Source: Bacteroides faecium (GTDB lineage: Bacteria > Bacteroidota > Bacteroidia > Bacteroidales > Bacteroidaceae). Taken from it: 64,000 bases of DNA. The stretch covers positions 3,534,001 to 3,598,000 of the forward strand of contig NZ_CP050831.1 of NCBI RefSeq assembly GCF_012113595.1. The letters run 5' to 3'. The translations under genes and the position numbers were made by a program. Positions 17,347 through 24,631 of the stretch are shown in pieces; position 1 is the first letter of the stretch; every line of letters starts with the position of its first letter. The notes under the pieces are model-generated. The model saw nothing but the letters and a program-made list of their open reading frames with translations. It was not told the DNA's origin and did not search any database.

Positions 17347-18783
17347 ATGGAAGAAAAATTAAAGAGATATTTCGATGAAATGGTAGTCTATAAAGACCTT
17401 AAAGAGAGTAACTGCTTTAAGGATTTGAAACTACCATCATTTTTGCGAGACTGGTTGCTCAAAATGTTTGAAGACGAAGACGGAAAATTTGATGTAGAAC
17501 AGATGACAAACTTTGTTAAAGCTAATATTCCGTCAAAAACAGAATGGATTGGTATCAAGAATCGAATAATAGTCGAGAATGAGCGAGTGAAAATACTAAC
17601 TCGCATCTCAATCGACATTAATATTAGTACACAAGAAGTCACTTTTTCACTACCGGATTTTGGACTTCCAAATAAGGAAACCATTATTGAACCCAATGTA
17701 TGGGAAGATTGCAAGGACGAACTTATTAAAACTAAAGAGATTTGGGGTGTTGTTGAGTTGGGATATCGCTATCCCGAAAACAATGGTAAAGTAAAGGGAA
17801 AGATAAAGTTACTCAGTTTCAGAAACTTCTGTCCTTACGAGATAGACCTTGATTATTTCAAGGATGTTAGGAAAGAGTTTTCTGTTAGAGAGTGGATTGA
17901 TGTACTTCTTGGTGCCATTGACTATAATGCTGACGGTTATGAAAATGAACATCAAAAGTTGTCGATGTTGACTCGTCTTCTGCCTTTTGTTGAAAAGCGT
18001 CTGAATCTCATTGAACTTGCTCCCAAAGGTACAGGTAAATCTTATCTTTTTGGAGGTATTAGTCGATTCGGTTATCTGTCTGCTGGTAAAATGACACGTG
18101 CTAAGCTGTTCTATGATTTGGCACGACGAGAAGAAGGACTTGTTTTCTTTCACGACTATATAGCCTTTGATGAAATTCAAAAAGTGGAGTTTGATAATCC
18201 TAATGAAATGACCCAAACACTTCAAGGTTATATGGAACAAGGGACTGTCAAAATCGGAGATAAGAATGATGTTGCTGATGCTGGATTTGTAATGTTGGGT
18301 AACATCAACGAAGAGAAGATGGATGAATATCAAAATATGTTTTCAAGTTTGCCTACTATATTCAGGACAAGTGCATTGATGGATCGAATACATGGTTTCA
18401 TTAAAGGATGGGACATCCCTCGAATGAATGAGGGCTTGAAAATTTCAGGTTGGGCTCTAAATTCTGAATATTTTTCTACAATCATGCATCTTTTGCGCGA
18501 TGATGTTTCATATCGTGCTACTGTTGATAGGATTGTTGAGTATCCAGATAATGCCGATACGCGCGATACAGAAGCTATAAAGCGTATTACCACAGCTTTT
18601 TTGAAGTTACTTTTCCCACACGTTAGATCTCCTAAGGATATAAATGCCCACGAATTCAATCAATATTGTCTCATCCCAGCTAAAAAGATGCGCCAAATCA
18701 TCGTGAAGCAGATGGGGATGATTGATACACAATACAAGGGTAAGAACGTACCATCTTTTTCCATTCGCGAATATGAAGAGTAA
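17347..18783 (+). CDS. brxL: BrxL, short form (AAA+ ATPase, no Lon peptidase domain seen)
   Basis: A 478-residue protein of the BREX Lon-like family. The AAA+ core has Walker A PKGTGKS (residues 226-232) and Walker B-like FDEIQ (Asp275-Glu276), followed by the typical TLQGYMEQG and GFVMLGNI segments. Longer BrxL proteins reach roughly 670-700 residues with a C-terminal Lon-type domain. This one stops at about the end of the AAA+ lid, with no Ser-Lys peptidase region visible. BrxL binds DNA as a ring-shaped motor in characterised systems and acts in phage exclusion. Its end overlaps the next small gene by 11 bases, so the operon is continuous. Confidence 0.88.
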   Translation: MEEKLKRYFDEMVVYKDLKESNCFKDLKLPSFLRDWLLKMFEDEDGKFDVEQMTNFVKANIPSKTEWIGIKNRIIVENERVKILTRISIDINISTQEVTFSLPDFGLPNKETIIEPNVWEDCKDELIKTKEIWGVVELGYRYPENNGKVKGKIKLLSFRNFCPYEIDLDYFKDVRKEFSVREWIDVLLGAIDYNADGYENEHQKLSMLTRLLPFVEKRLNLIELAPKGTGKSYLFGGISRFGYLSAGKMTRAKLFYDLARREEGLVFFHDYIAFDEIQKVEFDNPNEMTQTLQGYMEQGTVKIGDKNDVADAGFVMLGNINEEKMDEYQNMFSSLPTIFRTSALMDRIHGFIKGWDIPRMNEGLKISGWALNSEYFSTIMHLLRDDVSYRATVDRIVEYPDNADTRDTEAIKRITTAFLKLLFPHVRSPKDINAHEFNQYCLIPAKKMRQIIVKQMGMIDTQYKGKNVPSFSIREYEE

Positions 18784-18982
18784 GTATGAGTGCATAGCCT
18801 GTGGAAAGACTGAACTTGACAAGGACACAATTGGTATAAACAAGAAACTGTTAGGTGAAAGTATCAAGTCTTACTATTGCATGGAGTGTCTTGCTGATTT
18901 TCTTAATTGTACAGTGCAAGATATTCTTGATAAAATTGAAGAATTCAAAGAAGAAGGATGTAAATTATTCAGTTCAGAATGA
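18773..18982 (+). CDS. 69-aa four-cysteine (zinc-ribbon-like) protein in the BREX operon
   Basis: A small protein starting MKSKYECIACGK. The cysteines pair as C7-x2-C10 and C36-x2-C39, the layout of a zinc ribbon or a small metal/Fe-S site, with two more at 46 and 62. An acidic/basic helix lies in between and after. It begins inside the brxL stop region (11-base overlap) and its TGA overlaps the ATG of the desulfurase (ATGA at 18979-18982). It is thus translationally coupled on both sides, strong evidence that it is a real gene. It could carry sulfur or scaffold the desulfurase, or bind DNA or tRNA-like targets; nothing in the sequence decides this. The ATG at 18773 is preferred over 18722, which lies inside brxL. 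Confidence 0.82.
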   Translation: MKSKYECIACGKTELDKDTIGINKKLLGESIKSYYCMECLADFLNCTVQDILDKIEEFKEEGCKLFSSE

Positions 18983-20094
18983 TTAGGCAAATATATGCGG
19001 ATAATGCAGCAACAACGCAGTTAAGTCAAAAAGCTTATGAAGCTATGACGCAATACCTATTAATTGAATACGGTAATGCGTCACAGCCTTATTCATTTGC
19101 ACGTATGCCAAAGAAAGCTCTAAAACAATCAAGGGAAATAATTGCAAACTGTATCGGGGCTTTGCCTGAAGAAATATATTTCACCTCTTGTGGAACGGAA
19201 AGCGATAATTGGGTGGTTAATGGTGCAGTTGATTTGAACAAAAAAATTATCATTTCTTCTATTGAGCATCATGCGATTCTGAATCCATGCCGATACTTTC
19301 AATGTATAGGTCATAATGTGTCTTTTTTACCAGTATCATCAGTGGGACTGATTTCACCAGATACACTTAAATGTTACAAGAATTCTGACAATGGGCTTGT
19401 GTCTGTTATGTTTGCGAACAACGAGATTGGCACTATTCAACCAATTAGTGAATTATCTTCGATTGCACATAATAAAGGGTGGTTGTTTCACACAGATGCT
19501 GTTCAAGCTGTCGGTCATACTGCAATCAATGTTCATCAACTTGGAATAGACTTGTTATCAGCGTCTGCTCATAAGTTTAATGGGCCCAAGGGGGTTGGGT
19601 TCTTATACATTAAGAAAGGTGTAGATTGGCCATCTTTAATAAAAGGTGGCAGTCAAGAATCCAATATGAGAGCAGGAACAGAGAATATAGCGGCTATAGT
19701 AGGAATGGCGGTTGCACTTGAAGAAAACGTTAACCAATTATTGTTGAACAATCAACATATTTCTGCTTTAGAAACACGGTTGATAGATACCTTGAATGCA
19801 GCTAAGATTGAATACCAGCGCAACGGCGTTAACCACATACCTGGAATTATTAGTTTATCTTTTAAAGGATTTTCAGGCGAGCTGCTGCTTCACCGATTGG
19901 ATTTAATGGGGATTTGTGTTTCAACCGGTTCTGCTTGTGATAGTACTACTACTCAAATATCTCATGTACTTCAAGCTATCGGTTTGAACTCTGATTATGC
20001 AAAGGGGACTATTCGCATATCATTAGGAAAAAACAATACGTTTGAAGAAGTAGCTCATATAGCAGATTCCATTATTAAAATTGTTAGAATATAA
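18979..20094 (+). CDS. Cysteine desulfurase (IscS/DndA-like), last gene of the BREX operon
   Basis: A 371-residue class V aminotransferase-fold PLP enzyme. It has the N-terminal YADNAATT, the SIEHHA histidine motif, HTDAVQAVGH, the Schiff-base lysine in SASAHKF (Lys199) and the catalytic loop STGSACDS with Cys320. It converts cysteine to alanine and holds the released sulfur as a persulfide. In phosphorothioation systems DndA/SspA plays this part. Here it is the seventh gene of a BREX operon that also contains a PAPS-reductase-like protein. Coupling through the ATGA overlap argues that its sulfur serves the BREX system rather than housekeeping Fe-S assembly, although supplying the Fe-S clusters of BrxP is a simpler alternative. 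Confidence 0.92.
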   Translation: MIRQIYADNAATTQLSQKAYEAMTQYLLIEYGNASQPYSFARMPKKALKQSREIIANCIGALPEEIYFTSCGTESDNWVVNGAVDLNKKIIISSIEHHAILNPCRYFQCIGHNVSFLPVSSVGLISPDTLKCYKNSDNGLVSVMFANNEIGTIQPISELSSIAHNKGWLFHTDAVQAVGHTAINVHQLGIDLLSASAHKFNGPKGVGFLYIKKGVDWPSLIKGGSQESNMRAGTENIAAIVGMAVALEENVNQLLLNNQHISALETRLIDTLNAAKIEYQRNGVNHIPGIISLSFKGFSGELLLHRLDLMGICVSTGSACDSTTTQISHVLQAIGLNSDYAKGTIRISLGKNNTFEEVAHIADSIIKIVRI

Positions 20095-20643
20095 TTTTCT
20101 AATTGACAATAATTATCCTGCATTGTAGAATCCATTTTAAGTATATCTCTTGTGGAACTTTGACAATAGCAAGGGACATAAGTGGATTGACTATGGACAA
20201 TTAGTCTCTATATGCGAGAGTATATAATAAAAATAGCAGATTTGTTATAAATTGCTTGTAATCAATCTAAAAAGAAGAAGTGACAGAGTAATAGGTAACG
20301 AATTAGTAACGGTACGGGGTTCTTTGCGTTTCTTCGCTCTGCTCTGATAACCTGGTACAAATGTACAAAAATAGACTGAAAATAGGAAATAAATGCGGTG
20401 TTTTTTTATTGGGGGGGGATTTTTGAGGGTGAACGGATGGACTGGAAATGAAAGGGGTGCAAAAAGAGGATTGCACAGTGCGTTTTTACGATATTGTAAA
20501 CCGCTGATATTCATGGTGTATTTTACAGGTGCAGGGTTGTCTTAAAATGGGGTGTATGTGAGGTTTTACGGGTGGAGATATGGCTGTTCGGAAGAAATGT
20601 ATTATCTTCGTGGAAACCAAAGATAAATATATGCTGCGCTGAT
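20095..20643. other. Non-coding junction between the BREX island and the conjugative backbone
   Basis: No convincing gene. Base composition changes here from the AT-rich defence island to a more GC-rich backbone. Around 20260-20360 the sequence contains AACGAATTAGTAACGGTAC and GGTTCTTTGCG, then a GGTACAAATGTAC palindrome. Near 20411-20418 there is a run of eight G's after a T-rich stretch. This may be an old element end, but no repeat copy of it is visible elsewhere in the window. Confidence 0.4.
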
Positions 20644-21243
20644 ATGAAAACGAATAAGGCTGAAATATATAAAAATGCGTTCCGGCTGTTCTTACAGGAC
20701 AATTACGAGAAGGTGACGGTGGTAAAACTGGAGAAAGCTATCGGATTGTCGTGCCGGGGTATCTATCATCATACGAAGGACAAACTGGGACTGTTCAAGG
20801 CGGTTGTAGATACCTATATCTTTGAACCGCACAAGGTGGAAAACAAGTTCGTGTTTGCGGAAGATATTTCATTGCGGGACTTCCTGCAAACCTATATCGA
20901 AGGGGTGGAAAGGACAATGGATTATCTAAGCAATGAACTGGGTGTGGATAGAAAGGAATGTGCCAAATGCTATTTTCAGTTCTTGTTCCAAGCGTACAAG
21001 TATTATCCGAACTTTGTGGAGAAAATGGATACTATCTTTGAGAAAGACCAACAGATGTGGCGAAAGATAATTGATAAGGCAATCGCTTCGGGGGAAATCA
21101 GAAATGATATTGCCACGGAAGAGGTCGTCGATATGTTCCGAATGGCACATCTGGGAATGTCATACGTGCTGGCTTTTACCACAGGACTTGATACCGAACG
21201 ATTGAAACGGCAATTTGACGCTGTATATAAACTGCTGAAATGA
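20644..21243 (+). CDS. TetR/AcrR family transcriptional regulator
   Basis: A 199-residue protein with an N-terminal TetR helix-turn-helix (AEIYKNAFRLFLQDNYE, VVKLEKAIGLSCRGIYHHT) and an all-helical ligand/dimer domain of normal length. The ATG at 20644 gives the usual short N-terminus; the frame is open from 20572. A strong terminator follows at 21294-21317, and right after it comes a 24-bp palindrome (21334-21357) that recurs upstream of two other cargo loci (39186, 62602). TetR proteins bind such palindromes, so this gene is a candidate regulator of them. That link is inference. Confidence 0.85.
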   Translation: MKTNKAEIYKNAFRLFLQDNYEKVTVVKLEKAIGLSCRGIYHHTKDKLGLFKAVVDTYIFEPHKVENKFVFAEDISLRDFLQTYIEGVERTMDYLSNELGVDRKECAKCYFQFLFQAYKYYPNFVEKMDTIFEKDQQMWRKIIDKAIASGEIRNDIATEEVVDMFRMAHLGMSYVLAFTTGLDTERLKRQFDAVYKLLK

Positions 21244-21293
21244 TTCTTTTGAACGGAAATTGAATATCGTTCAATCTTTTATGTGATATGTGA

Positions 21294-21317
21294 AGCACCT
21301 TTCGGGGTGCTTTTTTT
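21294..21317 (+). terminator. Rho-independent terminator after the tetR gene
   Basis: AGCACC/TTTCGG/GGTGCT hairpin followed by about eight T's, 51 bases after the tetR stop. Confidence 0.85.
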
Positions 21318-21333
21318 GTGTCCGCATGGAAAT

Positions 21334-21379
21334 AAAACACAGCAAATACTGTGTTTTCTGAAAGTTTGTGCTATATTTG
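21334..21379 (+). promoter_or_regulatory. 24-bp palindrome plus TATATTTG promoter (copy 1 of 3)
   Basis: AAAACACAG / CAAATA / CTGTGTTTT (21334-21357) is a perfect inverted repeat with 9-bp arms. TATATTTG follows 14 bp later (21372-21379) as a Bacteroidetes -7 box, so the palindrome covers the -33 region. The same arrangement, with the same distance to within one base, occurs at 39186-39231 and 62602-62648. This copy would control the secreted protein gene at 21404. Confidence 0.75.
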
Positions 21380-21403
21380 GAAAAACAATAATGATGAAAT
21401 AAT

Positions 21404-21910
21404 ATGAAACTTAAAATAGTATTGATAATGGGATTACTGAGTTTAGGATTAAATACCAATGCACAACAAGAGGATTACGGTGAAACAGAAAAGAAGCACT
21501 TCCTATACGATTTTATCGGAGATTCTGATTCATTGGGCTTGATTGATAAAAGGTATGTGGACGCATGGTGGAGCGTTTCGGATTCTGCTTCGATAATCCC
21601 TTTAACCCGAAAGGAAACACGAGACATTATTAAAGCCTTTAAAGGCGGAGCGTTTGATGATTCAAGTGTGATAAAACATGATGATGTTAAAAATGAAGCC
21701 GGGGAAATAATAGAATATGGTATGATAGAAAGCATATCAGTGCAAGCAGATCTTCCTCCAAAGACTTACTACATATTTGTTGGAAAAACCAAAGCACTTC
21801 CTTATAAGAATGGTCATTTTTACATGACAGACGTTACAAGTGTTTCACTCTCTAATAAATGGAAAAAGAAAGTGGATGCCATTATCAAGAAATATTGCTC
21901 TAATGAGTAG
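21404..21910 (+). CDS. Secreted protein of unknown function
   Basis: A 168-residue protein with an N-terminal signal peptide (hydrophobic stretch IVLIMGLLSLGL, likely cleaved after NTNA before QQED). No family is recognised. The mature part is mixed alpha/beta with a DDSSVIKHDDV segment and a basic C-terminus (KWKKKVDAIIKKY). No lipobox cysteine is present, so it should be periplasmic or secreted rather than lipid-anchored. It lies just behind the palindrome-controlled promoter and directly before the first copy of a ~60-bp promoter repeat. Position in the cargo block suggests an accessory, possibly immunity-type role, which the sequence does not prove. Confidence 0.75.
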   Translation: MKLKIVLIMGLLSLGLNTNAQQEDYGETEKKHFLYDFIGDSDSLGLIDKRYVDAWWSVSDSASIIPLTRKETRDIIKAFKGGAFDDSSVIKHDDVKNEAGEIIEYGMIESISVQADLPPKTYYIFVGKTKALPYKNGHFYMTDVTSVSLSNKWKKKVDAIIKKYCSNE

Positions 21911-21970
21911 TTATCGAAAAAGAATGGATAGGAAGCGAAAAAGGATATATGAGGTGACGGGGTATCTTTG
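21911..21970 (+). promoter_or_regulatory. Dispersed promoter repeat, copy 1
   Basis: Begins TTATCGAAAAAGAATGG one base after the previous stop and ends in GGGGTATCTTTG, where TATCTTTG (21963-21970) is a -7 box. It drives the lipoprotein gene at 22000. Related copies are at 29286, 39274, 40339, 41938 (short) and 62692. Confidence 0.75.
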
Positions 21971-21999
21971 TCGCCATTGGAATATAAAATATATGAACC

Positions 22000-22758
22000 A
22001 TGAAAATACTGATTATCGTTATGGGAATATTGAGTTTATTTTCTTCCTGTACTGGTAGAAAGGTGAAGCTGACAGAGGAAGATAAGTCTGTTCAGAATGG
22101 GTATGAGGTAGAGGAAAATAAGTCTTGCTTTGATCATGATACGTTGTCCGGTAATATGTTCAGTTCCAATAAAGGCAACGATACTATCGGGGGGTGTCCT
22201 GAAAGATTTAATATTGCGGCTTTTGAAAGGCATAAGAAAGATATTGTTGATAAGTGTTATGAGGAATATCGTGAAATATTAAATGATGATACACTAAGAG
22301 AGTATGGTAAATATATGAGTGAAGATGATGTAGAATACTCTATTTTAGAATATCATAAAGACTCTTATTTATGTTATCAAAAAAGATACTATAAGAATGG
22401 TAACATAAAATCAAGAGGGATTCAAATAATAGGTGGTGATATGTACACGGGGATTTCCCGTTACTATTCCATAGATGGCAAATTGCAAGAAGAAGTAAAT
22501 GAAGACGAGGGGTATCTTTTTACTTTTGAACAACTGATGCATTGTTTGGAAGAGAAAGGCATCTATTCTCCCAAAGGCGTAAAACTACTTATGAGGGATT
22601 TTTCTTGGAATGGTCAAATAAGCAAGCATACAATCGGAGATTCAGTTGTATATGTAGTAACATATACACCGGATGGCGGGACAAAATCTCAATTAGTGAT
22701 AAGCGGTAAAGATGGTTCTATCATAAATAAATACCAATGTGTCATTGTAGATAATTAA
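22000..22758 (+). CDS. Lipoprotein, tandem-duplicated family (copy A)
   Basis: A 252-residue lipoprotein: signal peptide with lipobox LFSSC, so lipid-anchored after cleavage. The mature protein has a DYEI/YYKNGNIKS region (residues ~125-150) and YYSIDGKLQEEVNEDEGYLFTFEQL, reminiscent of MORN-like antitoxin/immunity repeats, and ends in a GGTKSQLVISGKDGS strand pair. A second copy lies at 23288-24043 and a more distant relative at 44340-45101. The first ~200 bases of copies A and B are nearly identical, whereas the middle differs. It is followed 10 bases later by the DUF6714-like gene. Function unknown; an immunity role is suspected from context. Confidence 0.78.
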   Translation: MKILIIVMGILSLFSSCTGRKVKLTEEDKSVQNGYEVEENKSCFDHDTLSGNMFSSNKGNDTIGGCPERFNIAAFERHKKDIVDKCYEEYREILNDDTLREYGKYMSEDDVEYSILEYHKDSYLCYQKRYYKNGNIKSRGIQIIGGDMYTGISRYYSIDGKLQEEVNEDEGYLFTFEQLMHCLEEKGIYSPKGVKLLMRDFSWNGQISKHTIGDSVVYVVTYTPDGGTKSQLVISGKDGSIINKYQCVIVDN

Positions 22759-22768
22759 ACGTAATAAC

Positions 22769-23284
22769 ATGATTATACAGGAAATAAAAACAGCTTTTGG
22801 CGATATGCCTTATCCCGGTACGGAACGTATCGTGAACGACTTGCAGGGGTACGATTTGGAGCGGAAACAGATAAAGGAAGAGTTCAGCCGTTATGAGAAC
22901 TGGCTGGATGTGCCTCGTGAATTGCTCGTGCAAGAACGGGATGCGTTGCCTTTGTTCGAGCCGCAAGGGTTCAGGTTCTATCTTCCGGCGTATATGCTGT
23001 TTGCGGTAGAGGATTACGAAGAGGCGGACACGATACCTGCAAGCATTGTTTACTCGCTGACATTGCCGGATGCCGGAACGGAGTTTTACGAGTTTGTACA
23101 GGAAAGGTTGGTGCTGTTTGATGAGGGACAGAGAAAGGCTATACTGAACTTTTTGGAATATCTGGAACTATCCCATGCGGAAGATTTTACGGATGTATGT
23201 ACGGGCGGTTGGTGTTCGGTTACTCCACGCCGGGCGATTGAAAGCTGGGATAAACTTGTTGCTGGCGGAATACAAAATACATGA
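22769..23284 (+). CDS. DUF6714-like protein (copy A)
   Basis: A 171-residue soluble protein beginning MIIQEIKTAFGDMPYPGTE. Its core, LFEPQGFRFYLPAYMLF followed by a long helical region and AILNFLEYLE, resembles DUF6714 proteins, which are found in many toxin/immunity gene neighbourhoods. No signal peptide, so cytoplasmic. It pairs with the preceding lipoprotein, and the same pair is repeated directly downstream (23288-24554). The second copy (24054-24554) is very similar over its whole length. The family name is given with moderate confidence. Confidence 0.75.
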   Translation: MIIQEIKTAFGDMPYPGTERIVNDLQGYDLERKQIKEEFSRYENWLDVPRELLVQERDALPLFEPQGFRFYLPAYMLFAVEDYEEADTIPASIVYSLTLPDAGTEFYEFVQERLVLFDEGQRKAILNFLEYLELSHAEDFTDVCTGGWCSVTPRRAIESWDKLVAGGIQNT

Positions 23285-23287
23285 ACC

Positions 23288-24043
23288 ATGAAAATACTGA
23301 TTATCGTTATGGGAATATTGAGTTTGTTTTCTTCCTGTACCAATAGAAAGGAGAAGCTGACAGAAGAAGAGAAGTCCGTTCAGAATGGGTCTGAGGTAGA
23401 GGAAAACAAGTCTTGCCTTGATCATGATACGTTGCTCGGTAATATGTTCAGTTCCAATAAGGGCAACGATACTATTGAGGTATGTACCAAAAGGTTTGAC
23501 ATTGCCACATTTGAACGGCATAAGAAGGATTTTGTTACTAATTATCATGAAGGTTATAAAGTGCTGAACGATGATACCCTAAGAGTATATAGTAAATATA
23601 TAAATGATAATGAGGTGGAATATACTATTGAAGAATATTCTAAAGAATCATATTTTTGTTATCTGAATACATACTTTGCGAATGGTAATATGAAATCAAA
23701 AAGGATTCTAAATATAACAGGTGATATGTATTTAGGAGTTTCTTTATATTATTCAAAAGAGGGCAAGTTAGAAAAAGAAGTCAATGAAGATGAGGGATAT
23801 TGTTTTACATTTCAGCAACTAATAAGTCTTTTAGAAAAAAGAGGAGTATTTATTCCTAAGGGAATAACATTACCTGATGGCTTTATTGATTATCGTTATA
23901 GAATAAGTAGGGATATTATAGATGATTTAGTAGTTTATACAGTGATATACCCATTGTCTGATAGAAAAGATGTAATACTAAGTGTGAGTGGAAAAGATGG
24001 TTCTATTATAAAAGAAATCCCTTATACTATTGAAGATAATTAG
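23288..24043 (+). CDS. Lipoprotein, tandem-duplicated family (copy B)
   Basis: A 251-residue paralogue of the lipoprotein at 22000-22758. The signal peptide and lipobox (LFSSC) and the first ~65 residues are almost the same. Residues ~75-190 diverge, keeping only the pattern (TYFANGNMKSKR, YYSKEGKLEKEVNEDEGY, FTFQQL), and the C-terminal SGKDGS strand returns. Its start context repeats that of copy A (ACC then ATGAAAATACTG), but it has no promoter repeat of its own: it begins three bases after the previous stop, so it is read from the upstream promoter. Such a conserved-edge, variable-middle pattern suggests selection for different binding specificity. Confidence 0.78.
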   Translation: MKILIIVMGILSLFSSCTNRKEKLTEEEKSVQNGSEVEENKSCLDHDTLLGNMFSSNKGNDTIEVCTKRFDIATFERHKKDFVTNYHEGYKVLNDDTLRVYSKYINDNEVEYTIEEYSKESYFCYLNTYFANGNMKSKRILNITGDMYLGVSLYYSKEGKLEKEVNEDEGYCFTFQQLISLLEKRGVFIPKGITLPDGFIDYRYRISRDIIDDLVVYTVIYPLSDRKDVILSVSGKDGSIIKEIPYTIEDN

Positions 24044-24053
24044 ATACAAAAAG

Positions 24054-24554
24054 ATGATTATACAAGAAATAAAAACAGCTTTTGGCGATATGCCTTATCC
24101 GGGTACGGAGTATATAACGAACGACTTGGAAGGAAATGATCTGGAACGGAAGCAGATACGGGAAGGGTTCAGCCGTTATGAGAACTGGCTGGATGTGCCC
24201 CGTGAATTGCTCGTGCAAGAACGGGATGCGTTGCCTTTATTTGAGCCACAGGGGTTCAGGTTCTACCTTCCGGCGTATATGTTGTTCGTACTGGAAGATT
24301 ATGAGGGTGCGGACATGATACCCGAAAGCATTGTTCATTCGCTGACATTACCGGATGCCGGAACGGAGCTATACGAGTTTGTACGGGAAAGGCTGGTGTT
24401 GTTCAGTGAGGAACAGAGGAAGGCTGTACTACACTTTTTGGAATATCTGGAACGATGCCATGCGGAAGATTTTACGGATATATGTGTGGGCGATTGGTGT
24501 TCGGCTACTCCACGCAGGGCGATTGAAAGATGGTGGAATAGATTTGATAATTGA
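24054..24554 (+). CDS. DUF6714-like protein (copy B)
   Basis: A 166-residue close paralogue of the protein at 22769-23284, sharing MIIQEIKTAFGDMPYPGTE, the WLDVPRELLVQERDALPLFE block and the LP-DAGTE-YEFV-ERLVLF block. It differs mainly in the loops and at the C-terminus (RWWNRFDN). Cytoplasmic, no signal peptide. The ATG at 24054 is chosen by alignment to copy A; the frame is open from 24030 through the end of the lipoprotein gene. Together with copy B of the lipoprotein it forms the second unit of a tandem duplication of about 1.28 kb. Confidence 0.75.
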   Translation: MIIQEIKTAFGDMPYPGTEYITNDLEGNDLERKQIREGFSRYENWLDVPRELLVQERDALPLFEPQGFRFYLPAYMLFVLEDYEGADMIPESIVHSLTLPDAGTELYEFVRERLVLFSEEQRKAVLHFLEYLERCHAEDFTDICVGDWCSATPRRAIERWWNRFDN

Positions 24555-24631
24555 CCCTACAAGCTGATATGTGAGATTATTAATATTTAAATATCTCTGA
24601 TTAAGAGGAAGAAAAATAAAAAAATAAGAAT

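Noticed and set aside
8515..20094. A DndABCDE phosphorothioation operon
   Set aside because: BrxP and the desulfurase resemble DndC and DndA, but DndD and DndE are absent, whereas BrxC, PglZ and BrxL are present, so the operon is BREX type 4.
20411..20418. G8 tract as a phase-variation switch
   Set aside because: It is not inside a gene or between promoter boxes that I can recognise.
20230..20520. Attachment site next to a tRNA or integrase gene
   Set aside because: No tRNA, integrase or second copy of the sequence could be found in the window; kept only as a possible junction.
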